Shown piece after piece: positions 10,832 through 22,149 of a stretch of 64,000 nt of DNA (positions are counted from its first letter, which is position 1; every line of letters begins with the position of its first letter). Below the pieces are notes generated by a model. It was not told the DNA's origin and ran no database searches. It saw nothing but the letters and a program-made list of their open reading frames with translations. The translations under genes and the position numbers were made by a program. Origin of the DNA: Neoceratodus forsteri (lineage: Eukaryota; Chordata; Ceratodontiformes; Ceratodontidae); assembly GCA_016271365.2 (NCBI GenBank), contig CM057454.1, positions 700,987,501 to 701,051,500 of the forward strand, read 5' to 3'.

Positions 10832-12440
10832 TTTTAAATAAATAAATAAATAATTCATATAACTGTTTTTTAATAACTCTTTTGTAGGATGTGGATATAA
10901 TGTAGTAATTGTCTTTATAAAGTCAATCCATAGATGATAAAGACTGACTTTTAAGGATAATTATCAGTGTCACGCCACCATTTTGAGCACAAATCCAAAT
11001 TTACCCATTTCATTTTTTCTTGTATACATAAGTTAGAATTAGATGTTGACAGATATTTGTAATTTTTAACCTATATGAAACACGCCTGACTTCTATAAGT
11101 GCATTCACAGGCATCTTGCCTAGTTCAGCTCAGACCACTGCTGAAGAAGTAGCCTGAGGAACTTGGAACAAGGATTTGTAGTAGCAGAGCAATGGAGTGC
11201 CCATATTTCTGTGCCATATGTTAATAGTGGGTTGATTTTCATCGCCTCTGCTTGAAGAGGTGCACCTAATGTTTTCCTCCACAGTTACATTTAAATCCCA
11301 GGAGGGCCTTAGATACTTGTTTGGTTTTTAGAGTTTGGGTTTTATATGCTGAGTCCATTTTGTGTTAGCAGTTACTTTAATCGCAAGATATATATATATC
11401 ATTTTCATTTTCAGTTTTGTCTTTATTGAGATGAAAAGATGAATCAGTGTGATCAGATCCAAAGACTAAAATCTTTGTTTTCTTCAGATTCATTTTCAAC
11501 TTCAGTTTATCATGCCCTGCTTTAAATTTTACTTTTTCTTGTAGCACTTTCTTAGTTAGCAAGAATATTATAATGTCATCCATGTAGGCCAATAGATGGC
11601 AGGGATGCTTTGAATTTTTAGGAGGACATACTGAACTCCAGCACCAAATCTCAGTATTTCATTAATATAGATGTTAAAGAGCAAAGGTGCCATTAAGCAT
11701 CCCTGTTTTATTCTGCATGTAGTAGTAAATCTATGTGTCAAATTATCATTCAAATCATATCTTACCTTGTTGTAGTTTTGGTATGCAGCTGATAGATAGG
11801 GACCAGGAGTGAGTTGGTCCAGACCATTCTGAATCATTATTTCCCAAATTATACTTCAATTGATAGAATCAAATGTAGTTGAGCAGTCAATAGAATGGAG
11901 CAGAGATTTTCATTTTTTATATATATGCATACTTCTCAATTACATGCATTATTGTAAAAATATGATCACGGGTTGAGAATATGTCTGAATCCTGCTTGAA
12001 ATGGGGAAAGTAAAGTATTTTGATTTACCCACGAGGTAAGTCTATCCAATAAGATTCTTGTGAATATTTTGGAGAAAATGTTTAATAGACATACTGGACG
12101 ACAATTTTGGGGAGCATAAACAGAATCTTTTTGAATGTAGGGACTATTATATTTGTCTTCCATGATGCAGTAATGAATCTTTTTCTCACACATGTATACA
12201 AGTAGTGAGGAAAACAACCCCAAAATGTGTATTTGCCTTGTATATTTCCCCAGGTGTCAAATCTGTGCCAGGTGCTTTATTAGGGGCTAAATTAAAATTG
12301 CTACTTCTACTTCAGCATGAGTAAACATTAAGGATTTAAAGTCTATTATCTCTTCTATGGTGTTAGTCAGCACCTATTTGTCTCCTAGTTAAACAAACAT
12401 GCTTGACTCCTACATAGGGATTTTCTTAGGTAGTAAGTCA
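10832..12440 (-). mobile_element. Non-LTR retrotransposon of unassigned clade, 5'-truncated (copy A)
   Basis: Minus-strand frames encode a reverse transcriptase. An N-terminal block YAPQNCRPVCLLNI with SKIFTRILLDRL lies at about 12040-12120. KQGCLMAPLLFNIYINEI lies at about 11655-11715, and the catalytic block AYMDDIIIF at about 11565-11592 still has YxDD. Downstream come a thumb-like region and a KINPLLTYGTEIWAL-type segment (better preserved in copy B near 32410-32470). A (TTTA)n tail ends the element at 10833-10853. Frameshifts separate the blocks. RT is certain. The clade is not: it is neither the CR1 nor the L1 type seen nearby. Confidence 0.75.
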
Positions 12441-12444
12441 AGGA

Positions 12445-14700
12445 ACCCAAAAGGATAGGGCAATGCTGGACCTTGTGCATACAAACAGATATGGCAATGC
12501 AGATATCATGGTGCGTAGTCTTCTAGGTACCAGTGATCACTATACAGTGTGGTTTAACATTAAGATAGGAATAGAGGTGAACCACAAAGGAATGTCTGTC
12601 CTGGGCTTAAGAAGGAGGATGTTAAAAAATGGGAGACTGCCTTAAAAACTGCATCACAGATAGATTGCCAAAGAGGGTAGAGGCACAGTTGGAAAATATA
12701 AATTAGGGTATAATTAAAGCAGCCAACATCTGTGTGAAGGAGGTGAATAAAGACACATGGAAAAAGAGACAGTTTTATGGTTCTCCAGAGACATGATCAT
12801 GACGCTGAAGGTAAAATGGGTAGCATTCAGGAAGTATAAGAAATGCAGAAGGAGGAAAGCAGGAGGTATGCTATGTAAAATAGAGGAAGAAGGAAAGGCA
12901 GTGAGAGGGAAAAAGGCACAAACAGAGGAAAGCATAGCCAAAGGGTAGCTAAAGGGATAAGATTTTCTTCAGATTCATGAGAAGAGGAAATCAAGGGTAG
13001 TGATAGTGAGGAAAAGTAGGAACAGGGAGACTGTGTAGCAGAAGATCAAGAGAAAGAAAACATCCTGAGCAAGTATTTCTAGCAAATTTTCACAGTAGAA
13101 GAAGGGGACAAACCACCAGGGAGTAGGATGAACAAAGGTTGGGGAGATGGACACAAGTCCATTTTCAGAGGAATGTTCCCCAGAAGACAAGCAGCTCTGA
13201 GAATGGACAAAGCTATGGGACAGGACAGACTATACCCAAGGGTACAAAAGAATCTCAGGGAGGTGCTAGCTACCCCACTGATAGCCTTATTCAAGACCTC
13301 ACTGGAACAGGCCTGGTTCCAGTGGACTGGATAAGAGAAGATGAAGTCCCTCTCTATGAAAGTAGAAACAAGGATAAGTCTAGCAACTATAGGCCAGTCA
13401 AGTCTCACATCAGATTGAAACCCTGCTAAAAGAAAGGTTATAATAGTATCTTGAATCAAATGGGCATCAAAGACCATTGGATTAAGTAATAGTTGGTAGA
13501 GTATCTTGAATCCAGTGGGTTGCAACACTACTAGCAGCTTGGATTCATGGGAGAGGAGGGTCATGGCAGACAAATCTGATTGATTTAGTTGACTTGGCGA
13601 CCAGGAATGTAGAGCAGGGAGGGCAGTGGACATGGCCCATTTAGACTTCAGCAAGGCATTCAACACTGTGCTACATAGGAAACTGATAAAGAAATTGAGC
13701 AGCCTAGGGTATGGATCCAAAGTGATGATTTGGGTTAGAAACTGGTAAATGGATAGGAGATAGAGTGTGGTACGTAACAGTACTCACTCTAATAATGGAG
13801 GGTGACCAGTGAGGTGCCACAGGGCTCAGTATTGGGACCGGTCCTCTTCAATGTCTTTTGCAGATGACACCAAAATCTGTAATAGGGTGGACACAGGAAG
13901 GGTGAAGAAAAGGTATAGGGATGATGGGAAACTTGAAGTTCTGAAAAGAGCATAGCAGTTGTATTTCAATGCCAAATAGTTCAAAATTATACAGCTAGGG
14001 CATCAGAACATGGGAGCTGAGTATAGCATGGGGAGGTACTGACAGTTATTCAGTAGGAAAGGGTCTTTGTGGGTAAGGCCAGTGGGAAGCTGGGATGCAT
14101 AGGGAGAGGTATAATCAGTAAGAGGAGGAGATGATGTTGTCACTATATTGCTCATTTATGTATTGTGAAGCCCTGAAGGCCACACCTCAGTAAGAACATA
14201 GACCGGGTGGAAGCAGTCCACATGAAGGCAACTAAAAGGTTGCAAGGTGTTGCATCAAAATTTCTATGAGGAGAGATTTAGGACACTCAACTTGTACATC
14301 CTGGAAGAGTAAGAGGGAAGGCTAGAGACCTAAAAGTATCTCTCAGGGGTAAACAGGAAGCAGGAGGGGGTTCTTTTCAAATGGGAAAAAGCACTAAGAC
14401 CAGTGGACACGCAATGAAGCAGGAGGTGGGAACATTTAAGATGGATATGAGGGAGTACTACTTCACTGACAGAGTTGTAAACTGGAACAGACTACCAGTG
14501 GAAGTAGTGTAAGTAGAAACAGTAGGGGATTCAAGCATGCATGAGAATGACATAGGGAATATTAGTAAATAGACAGGGAGAAGGAGGATCACCCAAGACC
14601 ATTTAGGTCTGTGGAGACAAACTAGGCAGGGATCATCTGGGCAGACTGGGTGGACCAAGCCTACTTTCCTGTTGACAGACTCTGTTTCTCTATGTAACTG
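12445..14700 (+). mobile_element. CR1-type LINE, second family, inactivated (copy A)
   Basis: Starts in the endonuclease C-terminus (AMLDLVHTNRYGNADIM, about 12460-12510, then GTSDHYTVWFN). RT blocks include AHLDFSKAFNTV (about 13637-13675) and a GPVLFNVF-like block (13838-13860). The latter runs almost directly into ADDTKICNRVDT, so the residues between these two motifs have been deleted. The 3' end carries 'gggcagactgggtggacc' (14639-14656), the same tail as the first CR1, followed by 'tctctatgtaac'. Stops and frameshifts throughout make it a fossil. About 80 bp near 13440-13515 are absent from copy B. Confidence 0.85.
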
Positions 14701-16854
14701 TACCTATAGCACCAGAACCAGAGTAATACATGCACAATCTGAAATCATAAGGAATGCATTTGTTCCTAATGTTCACTATAGAATAAAGGTCAAATGGCCA
14801 TGCATACCCTTCACATTATAGCAAGACTAGCAATTGTCAAACTGGACTGGTAAAACTTTAGCTCTTGGAAGCATTTGAGAATGATGGAATCTCCCATGAC
14901 TTACCCCATTTCTGATATCTGATGCTAGGGTGGGGGTGTACAGTAAAAGACACTGTAAATCATACAGAACAGCAGGGTGAGTCAAACCTGTCACTCAATA
15001 AAACAAACCTAAATTACAGTTGTAGCCAGTGACAACATGTACTATATATATTTGGATACATCACAAATACAGCAGAGGAAACCAACTGACATGAATGGGG
15101 ATTTCTGGTGATACTGTGATATATCTGGATATTTTGCATCATGCCACTACTACCACTGTATGTTTGTGACAGTGCTTAACAAAATGTAAAATAAAATGGG
15201 AATATGTGGAGGAAGACAAAAGTTATAAAAGTTACAGTGGAAATGCAGGAATTGGCAGAGATACATGGGAGGTAGGAAGAAGACAAGCAGGAAAAGGGAG
15301 GCAATTAAGGAGCAGTTAGATATATCATAAGAAAGTGGGGCAAGGAATGGAGGGCTAGCTAGTAACAGGAACACCTCTATGAGAAGCCAAAGGAAGTGAT
15401 ATTTAAATGAGAGGAGGAGTTGTAGATGTCAATGGAGTGGCTATTCCAGTGGTAGGTGAAATGATGAAGGAGACTATTTATCCAGATGTCCTGAAATGAT
15501 AATTGTGAATGGACATCCATTAGCAGAGTGGAGAAAGTAGGTGGGAGGAGAAATAAGGGAAAGAGCCATCCCATTATAGGGAGAAATGGGCAGTGCAGGG
15601 GAATGGTGCCTGGCATCGAGAAGGAAGATTTAAGCCAAGAGAAGACTGGTAGAAGCAGAGGCAGCACATGATCAGCTGATCGTATGGAGACAGCCGAATC
15701 AATTTGACAGAGGCAAAATTAAGGTAAGTAAAACAAAATGTACAAAAGTGGGCTTAGATGTGGGGATAGCAATCATGGCTGCTCCCTTTAAAAATATTTA
15801 ACAACTCATTAAATGAGTACAGCCTAATACAAGAATTATATCTAAACGTGATTAACAACAATTAAAATGAGGCCTTGAGTAATTTAATAATGATAATTTA
15901 ACAGATCCATGCCTTGCTATCAGTCTGACGTCATGTAAAAGGAAATACACGTGGTTCTGGCACCTGATGGTGAACAGTATAACAAAACTACAATAGAACT
16001 TGTCTAGTAAGGACATTTTCAAGACCAAAGGATCTATCCTTAATATTAATTTGTTCTTAATTGCAGGTTCCACAGTACAAAAGACATTACATTCAGGACA
16101 ATAAGAAATATCCTTACTATTACAGCATCCTTAATATGCAGTGCTCTCAGTAGACACATTTCATTATTTTTCTCTTAGGTAGATTTACAGAAAAAACTAC
16201 AATGAAAGCATTCAAATTACAAAAGAGTAAACTGACTTCTGAAGCACATCTTCATAGCCAAAACATGACATCCATCCTGCTAAATATTTATGTTTTTCTT
16301 TAAGTGAAGCAATCTCACAATGTCCCATTATGAATTGAAAATCTTCCAATTCCCTAATTTGTTTTGAATCTCCCCAACCACATTGAGATGGGCCCTGGTT
16401 TCAATCAAAAACAGAAGTCTTTAAGTACCAAACTGTTGAAACTAATCAAACTGTTGTATTTAAGTAGTTTAAAAGATGGAAAAATGCAGACTAAAAAAAA
16501 TAGCAAGTATTCAATTTTTTATGATTGTCATATTTAATCTCCATCATGTAGTGGGGACAAAAGGATTATTCTCCTTGCTAGATGGATATCATGATGATGA
16601 GGGGTGCCCTGTTTGTGTAATACACATAAAGGTCTGCTGCAGTCTTACATATTGCAGATGAGTTTAGTCTTCTAAATACATAATTAAAGAGGCTTTAAAG
16701 GGTAGTAAACTTTCTGAAGCAGAATGATTTCACATAACCCTGAGCCTGGACAACTGCTTGCCTTAATCAAGTTGAAGAATTGAGTATTTTTAAATTCTTC
16801 AAAAATAGCACATACTTCCAAAAATAAAACATGTCCGTGTGAATCATTGATGTC
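14701..16854. other. Unassigned tail of copy A (counterpart 35850-37980)
   Basis: About 2.1 kb with purine-rich stretches (15180-15670) and AT-rich stretches (15780-16850). No known element is recognised. One minus-strand segment (about 16270-16455) stays open and similar to its duplicate; it is listed separately at 37310-37522. Confidence 0.45.
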
Positions 16855-18752
16855 CATTTGCATATCGGTGTCTGAATATCAGGAATTTGTGCATGTCATA
16901 TCTTTGATGTGCTGGTGCATTACCCATTCCTGGTAGTCAGACCTGTCTGGGAGGATGTGCTGGCACAATGTAGTTGTACAGTGCACATTTTTGATATATT
17001 CAGATGGGATGCACCATGGCACATCTCTTTTGAATATATCCCTTAGTTGCTCCAGCTCAACTCAGCTGCACAGCGCAATTACTAGTGCCATTGTCAGGCA
17101 CATGTCTGAATATCAGGTCCCTGGTCATCATTTTTTCTACATGGGCTCTACAAGCAGGAAAAATCTGCTTACGTGAACTCTGAAAAAGGAAAGATGGCAT
17201 GCCTATGAGACCTTGGAAAACATGGTATAGTTTTGCAACTCCACTCCATTTCACCGCACCTTAATAAAAAGGGACATAGCATCTATAATAGATATCCTGA
17301 AACTGGACCCTTGACAGAGCTTCTACCTAACTTCATTTTGTGCTTATGCTCAGAGATGATTATCTTTGAAACTTAATAAACTGCAGCTGGGCTTTGTGCT
17401 AGTTTGAAATTGGCACAATTCAAGTTCCTAAAGTGTGTTTATTTTATGTGAGAAGTCTTTTAGCTGTAATGAAAAAGGCAACATGCTACCAGCATGAAAT
17501 GTACACAGTTGGTAAAGAACATTGCATCTTGTTGACTGGCCAAATTGTGTAAATGTAGCTGATGGGGACCAGAGTTATTTTCATAAATGTCCTGAATAGT
17601 GGTGGACAAAGTCCCCAAACTTCACTATGTGAAGTATTTTGTATAAAATGTGGAATTCGTGATAGCACTCTGCATTTCAAGCATATTACTTTGCCTTACT
17701 TACTGGATGCTAACTCCATTAGTAGCAATAGACTTCACGATAACTTTGCTTTTTGTATGACTTCACCATTATTTTTAAAGCAAACTGCCATTGATTTGAA
17801 TGGCTTCATGATACCTTTTCCTTGTTAATGCTTTCCAAGATGAATTTTGCATTTATTCATGGGATGGCAGGTCACATGGGCTGTATATTGTCTTGCACAG
17901 CCTCAGTTCAGCATAGTGTGTGTAGTGGAAAGCTTGAGACAGTTTTCTATCAGAGCTCTTTGATTCAAACACTCTAAAAACCTTTAAAACACCTTTTGCC
18001 AGAAACATTTGTGTCCAAATTTAGTTCATCAATTGCAGGAAACCCATGTGTGTTAATATCACTGAGTGTTTATTGATTTTATGTGCATACTGAATGTTAA
18101 ATCAGTCCATTCAGTCTCTGTCCTGACAGACACTGTGGAAGTGTGCTTTGGGGAGGGGCGTTTCTGTCATGAATGGAGAGTCACAGTGAGAAAGGCAGAC
18201 TTTTAACTGTTGTTGGGTTGCTAGTGTGTTCATATTTGTGGTTTCATGTACACAGTATTACTTGTAGAAAGTTTTGATAATTTTTGCTGTTTGCTCTTGT
18301 GCAGTGGATTTTTCAGTTGGCTTAAAAGATTTGGTGATAGCGTACTGAACTGTTAAATTTTCTGCACATTACCTGCAGTGTGTGTGCATGTGTGTTGCCC
18401 ATCAAATCAGACACAATTTATTGTGCCACAGTGTAATTGCATCACTCTGAGTCTCTTATCCATCTGTGGTATTTTTTACTGCTTCGTTCTATCCACTCAG
18501 TGGACTGGTACTGCAGCCCCCTCACAAAAGGTATTATTTTACCATTTTTTGATTTGTGTAACCACTGGTTAAGTTGTTGTTGTGCCTGTGTGGCCTCATC
18601 TTTTGAGGGAGCAATCTCCATCTGCCAGTGTGTCTGCATCGGTTTAGGGTCCAGTCTCCATCTGTAAGCTGTAGTTATTGTTTTTGGCTTCCCATCCAAT
18701 CCAAAGTTCAGAAATCAAAATTTGTTGTTAATTTTAGTGTAATCAAAAAAAA
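16855..18752. other. Unassigned segment of copy B
   Basis: Duplicate of 1665-3589. Small indels distinguish the two, including a collapsed GT tract at about 18377-18397. No coding domain is seen. Confidence 0.5.
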
Positions 18753-19677
18753 ATGGCTGCAAAGAGATGTGCATGAAAATATGTTTCTGGCCATAGCACT
18801 GCTATTGGCAAGAGTGGTCGAGGTCATGGGCATGGTAGTATGTAGCATAGCTGATGGCAGTAAAGGAATTTCTCCCTGTATGTTTTTCAGAGCTCAATCA
18901 GTTGTTTCAATGATGGTCGGAGATGCTGTTGTCTCCATCTCCACTGCTGGTGGTAGTGAGGTTGCTGATGGCATGACTTTTGGCCCAAGTTCAATCTGTG
19001 ACATGTTAACAGGTTACCAAAATATTGTGGACTCTAAAGATGTGAGTCAGACTATAGTTGATGTTACACACCCCATACTCAATCCAACAGTAATTGAACC
19101 TGATTCTAATCCTGACAATGACTTACAGTCACAATGTAATGTTTCCATTGCTATTGAGGTTATTCCTGGGCCATCCAACGATTCAAATGTTGAAGAAAAA
19201 TATTGGATGATCATATTGAGACTGTGGTTGGAACATGGTCTTCACAGGACAGCATCCAAACTGGAACTGTGGATGAGGATGATGATTATGATGATTTCAG
19301 TGACCCCAATTGGGAACCAGAGAAAAAGAAAGTAAAGGTGGCTGTATGCAAATGGCCTGTTAGTAAATCAACCCATCCTCAAAGTTGTGATGTTGCTGTA
19401 CCTGTTGATGATGATGAACCTGTAAGGATCATAGATTATGATGGTCAGGTAGAGTCAAGCCTGCGCAACAACAGAATTCATGAAGTGCACCCTTCCCTTT
19501 CAGTGTCTAAAAACTGGAGTCCAATATGCAGCAACATGTACATGTGAAAGTAGGGCTTCAAAATCCCTTGTTTGGGAATTTTTTGTACAAGATGCAAGTG
19601 ATGAATCAGTGGCAATCTGCCAGCTTTGCCAAATGCATGTGAGGCACAGTAAAAGGGTAGGCATCTGCATAAACTGA
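18753..19677 (+). pseudogene. BED-finger transposase-like fragment, copy B (better preserved)
   Basis: The frame at about 18890-19205 reads QSVVSMMVGDAVVSISTAGG and continues through DVSQTIVDVTHP, SNPDNDLQSQ and VIPGPSNDSNVEEKYW. A shift leads into DDHIETVVGTW, VDEDDDYDDFSDPNWEP and DEPVRIIDYDG (19203-19450). A third frame at about 19543-19677 encodes a BED-like finger: KSLVWEFFV, the CxxC pair ICQLCQM, then HSKRVGICIN and a stop. The His pair that completes a BED finger is missing. A GT dinucleotide directly after 'aaaagg' could be a relic splice donor. The finger suggests the N-terminus of a hAT-type transposase or ZBED-like protein that binds DNA. The acidic part was not recognised. Frameshifts make a product unlikely. 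Confidence 0.55.
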
Positions 19678-22149
19678 TGCAAATGTATACTTTTGCCCAT
19701 CCAGGGTGCCTGTAACCAATACCCAGACACCACCAGAGTCCCTTGTCACCTGCTGTGTTACACAATTGAGGTCTTTGGCTATTAAGATTAAAACCCTCCT
19801 CTTCTTTGTCTTATGTGAATCATCATAAATCTGTCCTTACCAGCAATTCTGCAAACACCCCACCTCCCTAGACAACAAGTGAGTCACTTGGAGGAGAATA
19901 ATCTGATTCCCTTCAAACTATATACAATCCAGTTGAGAAATACACAGAGTAAAACTCTGGTAATAATAATTATTAGGTACTCCATGAGCCACGTACTCTG
20001 TCTTGACCCTCCCATAAATCCACTAGTCTTTACCTCCTCCAGCTTCCTCAAATGTGGCAGATTTTAAAATCAAACAATAGATCCAATATAACAAATATGG
20101 CATAAGACCACTATAGCAAATCTCAAAAGTAAAATTTTTCTGGAATAATAAACCAGTCCTTGTTCTAAGAGGGATAAGTGCCCCTTTCAAGTCCATTACA
20201 AATACCCTTGACCATCAACAAAAGTTAAAGACAAAAATAATAAGAGAACAAATCATTGAAAGCCATATAACGCCCCTCAAATGTAAGCTGCTAAGGTTTG
20301 AGCCCTGCATTACTCAGCAGAGTACCAAGAAATATTCATCCATGTAGTAGAGAACACTATGAGCATCTACAGTCTGTATAGGAGGGTTCATGTTCCAGAC
20401 AGTAATCACACCTTATCACAGCAGTATATCATCCTTCTCTAGGCCCTTCATGAACTGTTGAAAGCCATCATCCACATGCTGTAAAATAAAACAAAAACTC
20501 AAGACTGGTTTTAACATCTTGAAAGCTAACAGATCATAACATATTGGCAAGATCTCACCTCAGTCTGAGTACTACCCTATATCAAAGCGCACTCAGGCAT
20601 AGACCATATTTAGCTCAGCACTTAACCCAACACATGCAGAGCAAGACGGTCTTCACCAAAAGTGCCCCCTACCCCAGACCCTGTATTATAACAAAGAAAC
20701 AGTCCCCACCCCCCATGCAGGAGAATAGCATCCCTCTTGCCTCTCACCCAGTATACCTCACACCAAATGAGCTCCAAGACAGGTGGTCCTAATTATGACC
20801 GCCATCCCCACCTGCCCAGTCCTCATCCCAGCAACCTGCTGTGGTCTTTATGCAGACTGCCTGTCCTAAACAAAATCACCTCTACCTTAAGAGACTCTTC
20901 TCTAAACTCTGTGCCCAAGATAAAATGGTACTACAATGCCTTATGGACTATTTAAGGCTAGCCCTCTCAGGGTAGAACACTCTTCCCCCTGCAGACTGTG
21001 GTGAACTAATTTAATGCAGCCGCTCACTCTGGGTTAAAGCACTGCTGCTAAGGTCCCGGTCCCTAACCGCATAATTCCCCGAGTCAATTACACCTGTATC
21101 CATTATGTCTACCTTCCCCTTATCATATTGTTTATTCAAACATCTGGCTAATAATGTATAGTATGGGCTACCTTCCAGTCCCAAATACAAAGCTAGGTTT
21201 AACACTACAGGACCATCTCATTGCAAAGAAACCCGTCAACCCAAAACAAAAAACTCTAAGTGATCCCATAGCAGAACAATAAGTACCAGTCCCAACCCCT
21301 TCCATGCTAACTGCTTCCAGTCCTAACCATAGCTGAAGCACTCAATCAGTGCCATACAGCCTGTGGCCTGGAGGCATCAAAACTGGAATTTCAGCCAACT
21401 ACCTAAAGCTACTCAATACCCATCCCAACCCAAATGAGGTCACAACATGACCCATTCCTTACTGCTTCTTCACATGGCCATAAGCAACCCTAAACAGCAT
21501 CTGTGCCAGACTCTACTACCATCAACCGAGTGGCCTGGGGTCACAGCAGTGCAGAGATTCCTTAATGGTCTCCACAGGCAGCTATTCCACATTGCTGGAA
21601 AAGGGCTCCTCCTCCTGGTCCACTACTGCTGGCCCACCCAAAGAACTTTCTGGAACAAACTGAGAAACCAGCTTCCAAAAGATTAAAATCCACAAGTTTC
21701 CCCAACATAGTGAAATTCTTTTAGTCCAAGAAAGCCCAGCTGATTGATGGAATACACTAACACTTCAAAATCACCCCATACTGAAAGTATAACCAATCCC
21801 TCCTCTCAACGTCAGTGTCAATGAAGTTTCCTTACCTCCCCTGGTCACCCCAACTCATCTGTAAACCCTAAGAATCAAACAATAACCTTCTGGCAAAGAT
21901 ATTACTTAGATATTAATAAACCCCTTAATCCACATCCTGCTAGATAATCATGTCCCATTCCCAATTACCTAACTAAATATTCTTGGCAGGTAATTCTGTA
22001 GCTCATGCAACCCTCTTACCTGTTAAGGCAGTTCCATAGGTTGGGCCAAAAGTCTTACTGTTCACCCTCTCCATCAGTCCATTGACTCTTCATCACAATG
22101 TAGGGCTTCGAAGCTAACACTCCACTGCAATCTCCATCCACTGTTGCTG
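19678..22149. other. Unassigned segment of copy B
   Basis: Duplicate of 4510-7414 without the SINE and without the roughly 215 bp found at 4741-4956 in copy A. The gap lies near 19900, where 'ctgattccc' runs directly into 'ttcaaactatatac'. No gene is recognised. Confidence 0.5.

Larger units (their letters stand above)
1665..16854 (+). repeat. Tandem duplication, copy A (about 15.2 kb)
   Basis: The sequence starting 'catttgcatatcgg' at 1665 restarts at 16855, and colinear similarity continues to the end of copy B at 37980. Copy A ends at 'gaatcattgatgtc' (16854), matching 'gaatcattgttgtc' at 37980. The repeated order is: unassigned, BED-finger fragment, unassigned, CR1 (+), L1 ORF1 fragment (-), non-LTR element (-), CR1 (+), unassigned. 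Copy-specific differences are a SINE (7022-7203), about 215 bp at 4741-4956 and about 80 bp near 13440-13515, all missing from copy B. Little or no microhomology is visible at the junction. By eye the copies are similar in most aligned lines, with many substitutions and small indels, so the event is not very recent. Confidence 0.95.

Noticed and set aside
10833..10853. Independent microsatellite (AAAT)n
   Set aside because: It sits exactly at the 3' end of the minus-strand LINE in both copies and is better explained as its tail.
13079..13720. 213-residue minus-strand open frame
   Set aside because: It is antisense to the reverse transcriptase of a plus-strand CR1 and has no domain of its own.
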